Part shown: piece after piece, positions 16,209-27,699 of the stretch
Position numbering within the stretch: position 1 is the first letter of the stretch
Layout of the letters: the number at the start of each line of letters is the position of its first letter
Notes under the pieces: model-generated
Told to the model about the DNA's origin: nothing
The model's input: the letters and a program-made list of their open reading frames with translations, nothing else
The model's database searches: none
Program-made: the position numbers and the translations under genes
Source: Asterochloris sp. CNOR1
Taxonomy: Eukaryota > Chlorophyta > Trebouxiophyceae > Trebouxiales > Trebouxiaceae
Length of the DNA stretch: 64,000 bases
Assembly (NCBI GenBank): GCA_963969365.1
Contig: OZ017746.1
Location: forward strand, 3,348,001 to 3,412,000
Direction: 5' to 3'

Positions 16209-16537
16209 GGCACATAGAAAATGTCGAGAGTACAAGAAGGAGTGTGGAAGCCTGCTTTGACTGTAGCTCAAAACTGATTCGAGCTCAATGATGATGAACT
16301 GAATTGCAAGAGAGGGAGCTGGTGATCAGGTCTGGCACTTGTGATCAGATTAATGCCAGTGCTGGTTGTCACACTGTCTTGGCTGGCCTGTGCACCTGGG
16401 CGGCGTCTGTCACTGAGCCAGGAGCAGCGGTGGTGGCACCCCTTCTATACTGTAGGCTGGCATGCTGCCATTTGCAGCATTGACTGCCAGGACCCCAGCA
16501 TCAGACGTGGCAGCGCCACCCTCAGCAACTGCAGCAT
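16209..16537. other. Intergenic spacer upstream of the SAC9-like gene
   Basis: This 329-bp stretch lies between the stop of the winged-helix-like gene and the chosen SAC9 start on the same strand. The SAC9 frame stays open to 16271, so an alternative start there is possible. I see no other coding signal. Confidence 0.4.
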
Positions 16538-19500
16538 TTAGATGAGGCCAGCCTGCTGCAGGACTGCCAGAGCAGGGCTTGCTACAGCAGGCAGACGCCT
16601 GTTCATGTGACTTGAGTGGCCAGACTGCCTGCTTGCAGAGCTGGATGTGCCATTTTCCTTCCCCTCCATCGCCTGCCATCGACTGGCAGCAGCCCTGGTG
16701 GCCCCGCCACTGCCGCGGACCCCTGTTGCCGTGCGGGGACTCAGCAGCACTGCTGCTGTGGCTGCCTGTGGGCTGCCAGCAGCACTAATGTGAGGCACCA
16801 GAGCAGCCATGGCCTCTGGAGGCGTATCTGCCCACACACTGTCCACCGCTAATCCTCCTGGTGCTGTCAGGCTGGCGGCAGGCTGACTCTGCCCTGCGCC
16901 GGCCCTCCTGCCTGCCTGAGGGGACTGCTGCAGGCTCCGGCGCTGCCTGTGCTGTAAATTGGGACTGCCTGTGTGTGCTTGTCCAGCAGCCCTGCCAGAG
17001 CCTGCTGGCTGGCCTGGGGCTGAGGCCCCTGCCAGATCTGATGTTGCTGCTGCCAATGAGTCTACCTGTTCAGTTGCGCTGCATGCGTGCCGTTCTGTGC
17101 CTGCTGCGCATGAGGCCAGGCTGAGTGTGGCTTCCAGCAGGGATCCTGGCTCCGCTGCAACTCTTGGTTGGCGGCTGCCCTGACGCTGATCCCTGGATGT
17201 GCTTTGATGCTCGCTGGGCCACCCAAAGCCTGCACAGAGGCAGGAGAAACTCGTGATCAGGCCAGCGTGATAGGCGATCTGGCCATGGAGGAAGGAAACG
17301 TGCTGCAGCATTCATGAATGGACTGTGAAACCATGCCGCTGGTGCTGAAAAGCGTTGCCCACACCAACTCACTGGCCTTCATGATCCTAAAATCCCACAA
17401 AGCATGCCAAACAATCGAGCTCAAAACGTGCAGGCATGATCATTGAGGATTGACCTGTTGGTGCGGGGGGCATTGGCAGGAGCTCCAGGGGCAGTATGGG
17501 CAGTCTGCCGGGCAGCACCAAACTCAGGTTGCCGCTGCTCCTCTGCCTGTGCAGGCCATCTGTTGCACTGAAGCTCAGCCTCCTGAAGGGCAGCTTCGTG
17601 GCGCAGGAGCCCGGCACGGTGGCTGGCAGGAGTGGTGCCTGGCAGGGGGCGGGTGCTGGGTTCTGCATGTGAGGGTCAGCCCTGCTCAGCACAATTGCCT
17701 GGGCACTGCCTGGGCCCACCTGAGTGGCCTGGCGATGCAGGTGCTGCTGCAGGTCCTGCATGGTCAGGCCTGTGCGACCCAGGGCAGCTGTGGCGTCTGC
17801 AGCCAACTGAGGGCTCACTGCGACAGGAGACCGCTTGGGGCCCCCTGACCAGCTTGCAGCCTCTGCTTGTAGAATTGAGAGCATGGACGGCTGCCAGGCT
17901 GAGTGTGGCACAGGGTGCTGGGCAGCCTGGTGCAGGTCTGGCAGCACAAACATGACTCTCCCTCCATGCTTGTGAGCCACCAGGACCATCTCCTCTGTCT
18001 GGCAGCCACTGTCTGCTGTGGCCGGCACAGGCACAGGCATATCAGCTGCAGGCAGGGCCTCCTGACGGCGGCATTTTGGCCTTGATTCAGCCCAAGCTGC
18101 CTCAGCAGCCGCATCAGCTTTCGCCTCTGCAGGCCACTTGCGCTTGCGGCCAGCAGCTGCTGCATTGAAGGCTCGACGCCCCTGCGCTGGCTGGGGGCTG
18201 CTGGTGCAGGGGCCAGCGCTGGTTGGTCTGGCAGCAGCTGCTGCTGTCAGGTGGTCCGGCCCAGCTGTAGACCCTGCCTGCTGCGAGCCATGCTGTGCTG
18301 GACCCTCGGCTTCTGCCTTGGTCGCGCATAGGTGTGCTGCTTCCCCTCCTGGACTGCCTGCCACCGCAGCTCTGTCGCCCGGCAGGGGTGGGCTGTCAGG
18401 GCTTAGGCCGCCGCAGCCAGCCTTCAGAGCATCCACCTCATGGGCTCTCAGCTGCAGGCAAGGCATCAGTCATGAGACTGGCAGTGCCAAGCCTTTCCAA
18501 CGGGACGATCTCTAATGAGCTGCACAAAAAGTTACTTGCGCTAACTCGTCTAAAGGGGCCCTCTCATGGGCTTTAGCCTGCCCAAGGGTCAATTCAAGTG
18601 GTGCTTACTCCCTGAGAATTGACATCCCTCCTGGTGAGAAAAATGCATAGGCCATCAAGGAAGGGGCAGGGCAAAGAGCAGTGTTGCTCACCGAGTATGC
18701 AAATGGATCCTGCCTGCCACCCCTGCCCTTGCGCTGCACCTTGTGGGAAGACAGCAGCATCCTGAGGGCCTTGCTGGTGTCTGGACTGTTCTTGAATTTT
18801 TCCCTGCAGGCAATGTGCGCAGTCATCACGTGGGCTGCAATGCTTGACAGTGAGAGCCTGGATGGGTGGCGTTGAGCTGCTTTTTGACAGACACGGCGTG
18901 CACAGGAGGCTTGGGTGACAGCTGCATGATCCTCATGGCCTTGCTGTTGTCTGGGCTGTTTCTCAGCGCAGGTACGTTCTGCCTTCATTTGAAAGCAACA
19001 ATGAAGCTCTGGACCTGGCCATCAGTATGATTCTCGGTGCTACAGCGACAATGCCCAGGACAAGACTGTTGATGCTGGTCTGGCTCACAATCTAGCCTTT
19101 GCTGCACTGCTGAGAACGTGACCCAACACTCAAAATTCCACATAATATGGGCTCTTCAGCAATATTGCAGCCAATCAATTCACTGGGCAGCACTGGATCT
19201 GCAGCATATCTGGTGATGACATGGCCATATAGCTTAGATAAATATACTCACATGCCAGCATCAAGTTTGTCAGGCTGCAGACATTGCACCACTGGGACTG
19301 CAGCTCGACTTGAATCATGGCTTCAGAGCAAGCCTGCAGCTGCATGATTGTGCCTGGCAGGCAGCTGATCGCTGCTGTGCAGTGGACCATTCAACATCAA
19401 CATTAGCTGGCAGCCGCTCACCTGATGATTGATTCGACTGTGAAGTCCTGGCCAGCGCACAAGTTGTCATAGAGGTACTGCACAATGTTGGCGGCAAAGC

Positions 19501-20565
19501 GCTGCACGCGAGTGCTTCCAATTGCTGTGCCGGCTGCGCTGGTCTGCACAGATGAACACAGTACCACTCAGTGGGCCACGTTTTATGGAAGTCCAGGAGA
19601 GTCAGCAGCAGCCTGTGGCATGTCGCTGCAGCTTTGGCTCCACTGGCCCTGTCGCACAAGTTAGGCCACTACAATGTCCATTAGCAATCTGGATGAGAGT
19701 GCCAGCAGCATGTGGCGCAGTGTGCGTTTTGGGTGCAGATCAAAGCAGCCTGACAAAGAACTTGCCAGACTGTCCGTCAGTGCACAAATCAGCAGGCTCA
19801 CAACATTCACTAGCAGAGCTGCTACTGAGCAGAGATATTAGCTAGTGGCATGCAGTGACTGCAGCCCCGGCAGTGTGCAGAGGGGTCTTGCCGTGCTTTC
19901 TGCCTGCTGGGCTGGCTTGAACGGCTCTGCATAAGGGGCTCACCTTGGGAGCTTTGGCAACCTTGCGCTTAGGGGCAGCGGCGGCACATTCCCTGGGGCT
20001 GTACCCATCATTGGCGCCAGTGCTCTGCTTAAACTGCACCTGTACATGGCAGATGCAAAGCAGCTAAACATTGCAGGTATTGCAGCAGGGCGCTGATGGC
20101 CCTGTGCTGTAGCCTCAAGCAGCGAGGGGTGTGCCTCCCTTACCTGATCAGCAGGGGCCCCAATGGGACCTTCAGCAGGTTGAAGGGGTCTGATTGGCAC
20201 ATCAACAGCAGCCTGCACAATAATGCAGGCATTTGCAGCCTTGGGCTTTAGCAGACTGGTCCAAACACAAACAATACAGACCTGAATACGGTCAGAACCC
20301 CTGCAGTCAGCTGATTGCATGCCATCTGCCTGAGAGGCCACAGCTGCAGCGCGCCTTGTCCTGTGTCCCCCAATCTGCAGCATGATTGCTGCTTGGGCAG
20401 CTGTGCCTCGAGGTACTGCAGCTGCCGCCTGGCAGGAGGCAATGTGAGTGAACAACAACGGGTCTGCACCTCCAGCAGGCCTGCTCCTGACCAGCACTTA
20501 TCTTCCTCGTCCAGAGCCTCGATTAATTGCAGGTCTTCTGCAGCCGCTTGCAGGAGGGCCAGCAT
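16538..20565 (-). CDS. Unrecognised protein with a winged-helix-like segment and long Ala/Pro-rich tail
   Basis: Eight phase-consistent exons (20565-20470, 20428-20282, 20212-20144, 20039-19944, 19543-19422, 18803-18692, 18451-17455, 17229-16538) give about 776 residues. Residues about 32-135 are low complexity and basic, including PKRKVAKAPK, a possible nuclear localisation signal. Exons 5 and 6 join into a compact segment: RFAANIVQYLYDNLCAGQDF, then FTVESIIREKFKNSPDTSKA, then LRMLLSSHKVQRKGRGGRQD followed by PFAY. The pattern of helix, helix and basic glycine-rich hairpin resembles a winged helix, but that is inference. The remaining 560 residues are Ala/Gln/Pro-rich with another basic cluster (GRKRKWPAEAK). 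A nuclear DNA- or chromatin-binding role is plausible but not shown. I do not recognise a named family. A decayed copy of exon 6 lies in intron 5. Confidence 0.7.
18917..18965 (-). repeat. Decayed tandem copy of exon 6 in intron 5 of the winged-helix-like gene
   Basis: On the minus strand this copy reads RNSPDNSKAMRIMQLSP in the exon's phase, against KNSPDTSKALRMLLSSHK in the real exon at 18803-18692. The offset is about 170 bp. An acceptor-like AG precedes it, but the basic glycine-rich end is lost and an in-frame stop follows. Confidence 0.65.
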
Positions 20566-21093
20566 GCTTGTTCAATCTCCTGCTGCTCCACAGGCACTGT
20601 GGATCCAGCAGCCAGGCCTCACACAATGCTGAAACGTAGCAAGGCTGCACCCGCAGGCTGCAGATGTGCCGGATAATGCCTGGCGGGAAATTCAAACTGA
20701 TTTCCCCCCCAGTGTCACAGCACAAACTTTGATACTTTCTTCAGCAACACTCAATGCAGCAAATGACATTCAACTGTGAGGAGCAATATTGAAGCAAGGA
20801 ATTGTGTAATCCAGCCTAAAACCTCGATTGTGCAGCATGGGACAATCTATGCAGCAATGCTGGATATCCAACTGTTCAGGAGCAATACTGATCAAGCATA
20901 CAACTGTGGCATCCTGCATGAAAGCTCAGTTGTGCAGCATGGGGGTTAACACCAGCAAACGTGACCTCCATGAGGTCAGAGGTGGCGTTGATTCTGGTAC
21001 ATGATCGTTGCCCAAGAAAATTTGCGCGACAAATACAAAATGTGAGATGTGTTGTGGCAGGTTGTCTCAGGTCTGGTTCTCAAGGCTTGACCC
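20566..21093. other. Intergenic region upstream of the winged-helix-like gene
   Basis: This 528-bp spacer is richer in A+T than its surroundings. It holds an imperfect tandem repeat (20767-20945) and otherwise no coding signal I can support. It contains the promoter of the minus-strand gene starting at 20565 and the 3' UTR of the permease gene. Confidence 0.45.
20767..20945. repeat. Imperfect tandem repeat, unit about 100 bp, two copies
   Basis: Copy A (20767-20842) and copy B (20865-20945) share CAACTGT, then a variant of AGGAGCAATATTGA, and both end in TTGTGCAGCATGGG. The offset is 98 to 102 bp. The repeat lies 200-380 bp upstream of the start codon at 20565. Confidence 0.6.
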
Positions 21094-24000
21094 TCAGGTC
21101 ACAGTCTGGTCAAGCTTTGAGCCATGTGCACTGTCCTCTGGCCGCCCATTGCGCTCCATGCCAGGCATCACGTCAGGCGCCTCAGACGGGCTCTTCTTTG
21201 ACATCTCCAAGCTCTTCACAGAGTGCAGGGTGCCGTCCTGCAGCCGACTGACAAAATCAAAGAGGCTGGCAGTTTGCAGCCCTGGCGGCAATGCAATTGC
21301 AGTAGCATTGAGGCAACATGCACTTGAGGTATGGCAGCTCAGACAGCAGGCATAGCTGTCTGTGCCACAAGAAGGGCCCATGCTGCACGCCCAGCAAAAG
21401 GCCTGTCCTGCACAAACTAAGCCTCGACACAATAAGAGCTCAGCAAAAAGCTCTGCAGAAGCTGTCTCACAGCATGCTCGCAATGCCCCAAAGCAAATCA
21501 TTCTGCAGCTACCAGTGGTAGTGCAGCTGTCAGGGGATTTAAGATGTCAGCCTGAGGAACACTTTGCTCACGTCTGTGTAAAGGTGGTTGTCTCTAGCTG
21601 TGGCAGGCAGCACATCATCATGAGAAGGGGCACTGTCCTCCTCTGCGTTGAAAGGAATCATCAGGTGCAGGGCGATGGCTGACAGTGCTCCAACTGTGAA
21701 GCCGTTGCTTAGCACTAAGATGATGGCATCCCTGCAGCACAGAGGCAAATCTCAAGGCGGGCAACATTGCTAATATCAGCAGCAAAGCTCAAATGAGTTC
21801 CAGGCTGCTACCAAAGGACAGCAATGACAGCAGCCCGCCAGGCACACTGCTGCTCAGGCAGGGGCAGGTCATTGCAGTGCAGCTGAGCAGCATGCCAGAC
21901 AGGGATTGCAACAGTGATCAGGCAGAGATGAGCTGCTTTTAGGAGAGCAGTCCAGCTGGTTGCACAACAGCTGCCTAGTACACACGCTGCGACATGAATC
22001 GGTGCTATGTATAGCTCAGTCTGCTTGCTGCCACTGCCCTCCACAGCCAACGTTGTGTCCTGCCCACCCAGGAGGCCATGCCATGGCCAGGGCACACAGA
22101 GCAGCCTTCACAGGGGCCACCGTGCAAAGAGAGAGGCAGAACTACCTGAAGCCGGTAATGCCCCCACTTGCATTGGGGCCAAGTATCCAGAGGTTGTTTT
22201 GAGCCCAGCTGGGAACAAGGGTGATGCCAAGGCCCAAGCCGAGGCTGACACAGAGAATGAAGCGGTTTCGCCTGCTGAGGGGGTCATGAGTAATGATCTG
22301 CAGGTGGTGCTGTGAGTTCAGGAGAGGCACCCATGCAAGCCAGGCTGCCAAGTGGCAGCACCCACTAGGTGCAGAGTAAGCAGACAGCTGCTGACACGAC
22401 AGACAAGCAGCGTTGACACCTGCAAGTAGGAACCACCCACAGCTGCACTCAACACCCAGCCAGACAGCCTGAAGTCCAGGCGCACAGCCTCACCTTCAGG
22501 CCAGAAACAGACACACCCGTAAAGAGGAAGGTGGTCATCTGAAAGCGGAATGAAAGGGAGGTCATTTGGGGTGTTCAGCAGCCACTTAATGCATCCTGTG
22601 AGGCGGTTCCAGCTGGCAAAATGCACGTGCAGACACAGTACAGCAAGGCCGTAAACAGCACCAGCATTGCATGCCCTTGCTCATGCAGAGTTTGAGTGTA
22701 CACCCATGGCCTGCTGCCAGCTCAAAAGCATGAATTGATGGTCTGCCAACTCTGTGACTCACCCCTCCAAGCACGCAGTTCCTGCAGGCACAGTTTGAGG
22801 AGTAGGTCTCATGCTACACAGCAGCACAGCATAGCATGCTGCCAGAGCTCGTCAGTATTGCTGGCAGAAAGGGTCAGCACTCTGCACGGCTACACACTAA
22901 AGTCTGCCACTTGCATCATGGGCTTGAGGGAGCAAAGTCTTGCAATCAAGCACAGGGGCCTTGCCGTGCCTCTCAGACAGGCAATTGTGCAGATCAAGCT
23001 CATGCCACAGCACTCACGGCACAGACGTCCAGAACGCTCCAAATTTGGCCAGCACGCCGAACAGGAAGAGCCAGATGCCACATGAAAAGCCAGCATAGCG
23101 ACTTGCGCAGCGGGACAGAGCGATGACACCATTGTTCTGTGCAAAGGTGGTGCAGGGCAGAACGCCAGCCAGGGCTGCAGTGAAGGTGTTGATGCCTGCA
23201 TACAGATGCAGGGCAAATCATTAGAAGCTGACAGCCTCCTGCAGAGTGACGCTCCTGCAGTGACGGGGCGCAAAGCCAGCAGGCAACATGGAAAGTGCTG
23301 ATGCCTGCAGCTGCAAGGGATGCCGCAAGATGCAGTGGCGCTGCAGCAGCCCACAGAGCTTGGGTACAGGGTGTCCTTTCAGTGGCAGACACCAGAGACC
23401 CCACAGTGTGCAGTTTGGAAAGGCTCATCGCAAAAGCTCTAGAGGCGCACTGGTGGAACACAGTTGGCCGGTGCGTCAGATCTGAATTGCACTAGGGTGA
23501 TTGGCCTTCTCTCACAAAAGCACTCACCATCTGCAAACAGTCCTCCCTGTATGCGGGCAGAATGCTTCGGCCCTGTGGTCTTGAGCATGGATGCCTCCTC
23601 ACTGGCTGTGATGTCTCTGCATCACAAAAAGGCGACTCAGATAGATGCAGCACAGTCGGCTGAAGAGGCACCACGTCGTGAGTTGGACCGCACAAGGCAG
23701 ACGCTGCTGCCCACCAGGTGAATGCTGCGGCTCAGGGCAGCTGTGTGGTGCATGCTAGTGAAGGTTGAAACAGGCAAGCATGGCACAGGCAGCCCCAGCG
23801 TGGCAGGGCCGCATAAAACTTGGGCACCCTGTCTGCTCTTGAGGCCAACTGGCTGCTGGTGCCCTGCAGCCTGGCTCAGGCAACAAGCAAGGACCTGTGA
23901 GTCACAAGGCTCTTTCTTGCTCTAATGGTGAGAAAGCCCGGTGCCCTTGCAGGTGCTGAGCATGCCTGCCCACAGCAGCAATTGTGCCAAACCCTGCAGC

Positions 24001-27000
24001 AATGTGCTGGAAGCAAAAGGCCCCTGTCTGCACCAACACTGTGCTGGCACTGTGCACTTGCAGGTGCTGAGCATACCTGCCCACAGCGCAAGGAACGTGT
24101 AACCCCTGCAATGATGTGCAGGATAGCTCTACCCCTTTGCCCTGCAGGGGCTGCTGCTCCACCTCTGTGAGAGCAGAGCTGCTGCGATGCAAGTGCCATG
24201 CAGACCCACCCAATGCACTCTACAGTGGTGATGAGGATGCCAATGAGGTACGGTAGGACTGCTGGGGCATAGAAGCCAAAGCCTCCAAAGGTGGTCGTCC
24301 ACAGGAAGGTGATGCCAGGGGCGGCATCATACGAAGCGCTGGTGACCTACATGTGCAAGCGAAACAAGAGCACTCAGTGCTAGCATTTGCTTGTCAAGAC
24401 TGCAGGTGCACAAGCCAGGGCCATGTCTCAAGTGCATGCGGAGCCTGGCAGGAGACGGGCGACATGCCATAGTCCAATCTGGGGCCTTGGAAAGTTGGAC
24501 ACCACTCAAGGCTGATGATGGCTTCAAGTCTGCACTCACGTATCGGTTTCCGTCTGTCTTGACGCAGGCTGCCACCAGGTAGCCGATGAGCAGGCCAATG
24601 ATGACCTCACAGTTGCGCATGAAGGGGGACCCAAAAAGCTCAATCAGAATCTGCGGCAGAGAGGCAGTAGCAGGGTCACGCTTCAGCAGTAGGCAAGGAC
24701 TGTCTTTTGGGAGAAGCCGCTGGCACCCAGGAGCACAGCGGAGCGAAAGGGTGACACGAGCAAGAAAGGCGGTAAGGGCAAGAGGGTGAAGCACTGCTGA
24801 GAAGGCTGACAGTTGGAGTGGGCTGTGCTCACATACTTGCAGGCTCAGTGTAAGGCAGCAGCAAGCGCATCCAGCTGACACCTGCAGGCAACCTCAAGAG
24901 ACGCTCACCAGCACCAGGAAGACGATCGCGCCCAGGCCAATGTAAGGAGCACTGCACGCCAGCAGCCAGCTTATCAGCTCACAGGCAAGGGCCAACAGGA
25001 CCAGCTGCTGGCGCAGGCATGGCTCAGCAGTGTGCCGGTGGCGTGCAGGAGGCTGCTGCTTTGAGCAGCTCCACCTGATCCACATGCTGTGGAGGCAATG
25101 CATGCCACAGGACTTCCAGGATGACCTCACCTGCCGAACTTGAGCTCCACATTGCCATTGCCTGAGCACAAGGGAATGACAGGCTCTTCATAGCAGACGC
25201 CAGGGACCAGCGCGCCGTCGGCTCCAGTGACCATGCAGTCGATCTGTGTGGCAGGAAGAATGCCTACAGGCAGCGAAGGCAGACTGTGAGGGCCAGCACA
25301 TCTGCAGGCAGCAGCAGCAGCAAGGGCAACGCCATGACAAATGGTCACTGTCTTAATTTGCTGAGCAAACAGCAAGTCACATACCTGTAGCGTACTCTGC
25401 ACAGTAGGATCCTCCACCCCAGTCCTGCAGCCCAGTTCCAATCAAGCCTGCATGGCAAGGGCTCCAGTCTTATGATCTGCCTGCAGCGTGCAGGCAACAC
25501 AGCGCCCACACTAGCTGTGCAGATTCAGCAGGGAAGTGCAAAGCTGCCGACATACAGATATGCAGCAGCATGTGCAGCATCAGGAGAACATACACAAGCC
25601 CAAAGGAGAATGCACAAGCCTGGAGGAGCTACTCCAGCACTAAAGAGTGCAACCGCTGACTCACCAGCTCCAATGAGGAAGATTGTGGACCTGAGGCAGG
25701 CAAAGCAACTGTCAGGGGCATGGTCACAGATGCATCCAGAGCAGTGCTTGCGTCTTGCATGATTCCAAATTGTTCAGGACACGGTGGGATCAAGCACCCA
25801 CCCCGTGACGAGGGGAGGGAAGATCCTCCTCAGCAGCTTGGGTGGCATGAAAGAGAGGGCAACAGTGAGCCAGGCGCACACCAGCAGGGTGCCAAGGATC
25901 CGGGAGTAAGCTTCACTCCAAGTGTCGCCTGCTTTCTGCAAGCACCATGTCCTACGTGAGGTTACCAGAGGACAGGCACAGACAGAATCCCAGCATGTAA
26001 CCCAGAGTGGCAAAAACTTTGCTGGCTTTCTGCCTGGCTCACCATCATGTTGGACATAGATTGGATGGTGACGTTGATGAAGGTGAAGGAGATGCCGATC
26101 ACAGAGATGATGCCTGCAAGGAGGCACCAGGTGTGGCACTGCCTGAGCCCGCACCACACTGTGCAGCAGGAGCTCTCTCCTCACAGGCCTATATCTTTGG
26201 AGCATTGTGCAGGCTCCCCTGTACTGCTGTGAACAAGCAGAACGGTCTGCACCGTCCTGCTCTTCCTTGAGGTTGCAATGTGAGAGAGAAGCATCAGCAA
26301 AGACTCTCACCTGTGCCCCACTGGTAGCCGGTGTTGCCAAAACGGAAGCCCAGCACATGAAGGAAGGTGCAGATGCCACTGAAAATCAGTGCTGAGGACA
26401 CCAGGTCTGCAGAGAAGTCACCAGGAAGGTTGACACACAAGCCGTCATTGTGTAGGAGGGCATAGCTGTGGGCCAGGCCGCTGTAACAAGAGTTGCAGTT
26501 GTGATTTGCATGCATCTATGACACCAAGCATGGATCTAATAAAACGCAGGTCCCCAGCATTGGGGCTCAGCTAGGGCACAGCTTGACGCAGCCAGCTGCT
26601 CACATTGCTGGATGTGTATGTCCTTGGCGGCTGCAGATACCAGAATGGGAGGCGTCTGCAGTGCAGCCAGCTGCGTGTCAGGACGGGGCCAACAGGGCAC
26701 AAAGGGCTCTGCCATGGCAACAACAGCAACACTTTGATGAACGAGAGCACTGAGTGCTAAGCGAGACACCTCAAGTGCTGGCCGCAGCCGACCCCTGGAC
26801 AGGCTTTTGGGGCAGCCATGCACGGTGTACGGTGTACCCATGCATGCTGAGGAAGGTACACGCTGATGCAAAGGTTGGAAGGGCAGCAGGCAGGCATGTG
26901 CAGAGGCACTGGCATGTCCCCAGCTGTAGCAGGCTGGAGCAGCAGGCAGGTGCGAGAATGTCTGCGCCGACTGGGGCGGGCGCTCACGATGATGCCGCCG

Positions 27001-27569
27001 CACATAGCTAGCGCATGCTGCAGTCCCATGACGGCTGCCACAGAGATTGACAGCTTCTCATCTACAGGAAAGAACTGGGGCCCAGGCGCAGCCTCCTTGC
27101 GGCACCATGGCCAGTATGGCTGCATGACATCGAACTTTGTCACAACCAGCATATCCCCAACAAACAGCAAGCACGATTCAGCCTGTCAGTAGACCATACA
27201 CAGGAGACACCAAATAATCTGGCCCTGACCAGGGGCCCATTGGACTTTTAGGCCCTCCAATTTGAGGCCCTGGGTGCTGCTTAAGCTCACCGTGCAGAGG
27301 GATTTCCAGTCATAGTGGCCAATGATGACGGACTTTGCCTACACACAGATAGCAGTGCCCAGGTGAGCCATCGCCTGACAGGCTGGTTAACACAACTGGG
27401 TGCTGAGCACAGATATCTGCCATTGCCACATTGCCCAGAGGAGTAATGCAAGGCCACATGACCCTCCTCTTCAGCAGGATAAACCCATGTGACCGCAAAG
27501 ATCTTCACTCACCTTGGCAGCGAAAGACCTGTTCTCGGCAGGGAGGGTCTTGCCATCGTAATCTGTCAT
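21094..27569 (-). CDS. Fungal-type (UapA-like) nucleobase/xanthine-uric acid permease
   Basis: Member of the nucleobase-ascorbate transporter family, predicted to import purines such as xanthine and uric acid across the plasma membrane by H+ symport. Twenty exons: 27569-27513, 27338-27291, 27182-26988, 26655-26604, 26406-26311, 26113-26043, 25935-25802, 25690-25665, 25447-25385, 25263-25131, 24951-24909, 24650-24540, 24346-24210, 23616-23528, 23195-23018, 22781-22763, 22538-22494, 22297-22146, 21731-21572 and 21237-21094; about 650 residues. Blocks in order: MGLQHALAMCGG, YLVSSALIFSG, MPPKLLRRIFPPLVTG, GLQDWGGGSYCAEYA, FGSPFMRNCEVIIGLLIGYL, GDITASEEASML, the signature QNNGVIALSRCAS, CVLGGMTTFLF, and SRRNRFILCVSLGLG. 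The UapA subgroup has QNNGVIALTR here, so Thr is replaced by Ser. Exons of 26 and 19 nt are required by phase. If the last intron is not spliced, the protein ends at 21539 instead. Confidence 0.9.
23942..24122. repeat. Tandem duplication inside a permease intron
   Basis: Copies at 23942-24014 and 24053-24122 share TTGCAGGTGCTGAGCAT, then CCTGCCCACAGC and a diverged tail, offset 111 bp. Both lie in the intron between permease exons ending 24210 and starting 23616. Confidence 0.7.
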
Positions 27570-27631
27570 TTCGGCCGATTAGAATGGCGGTCTGCACGCC
27601 GATCCGCTGCTTCCTTGAGCCCTAAGATACA

Positions 27632-27643
27632 CTTAAATTTAAA
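27632..27643 (-). promoter_or_regulatory. AT-rich TATA-like element upstream of the permease
   Basis: On the minus strand the sequence CTTTAAATTTAAG sits about 63 bp before the permease ATG in an otherwise GC-rich stretch. A core-promoter role is inferred from position and composition only. Confidence 0.3.
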
Positions 27644-27699
27644 GGCCTCGGGAAAAATCTTTGGCTTCGTCAGGTGTGCTCAATGTACTGAATATACAG

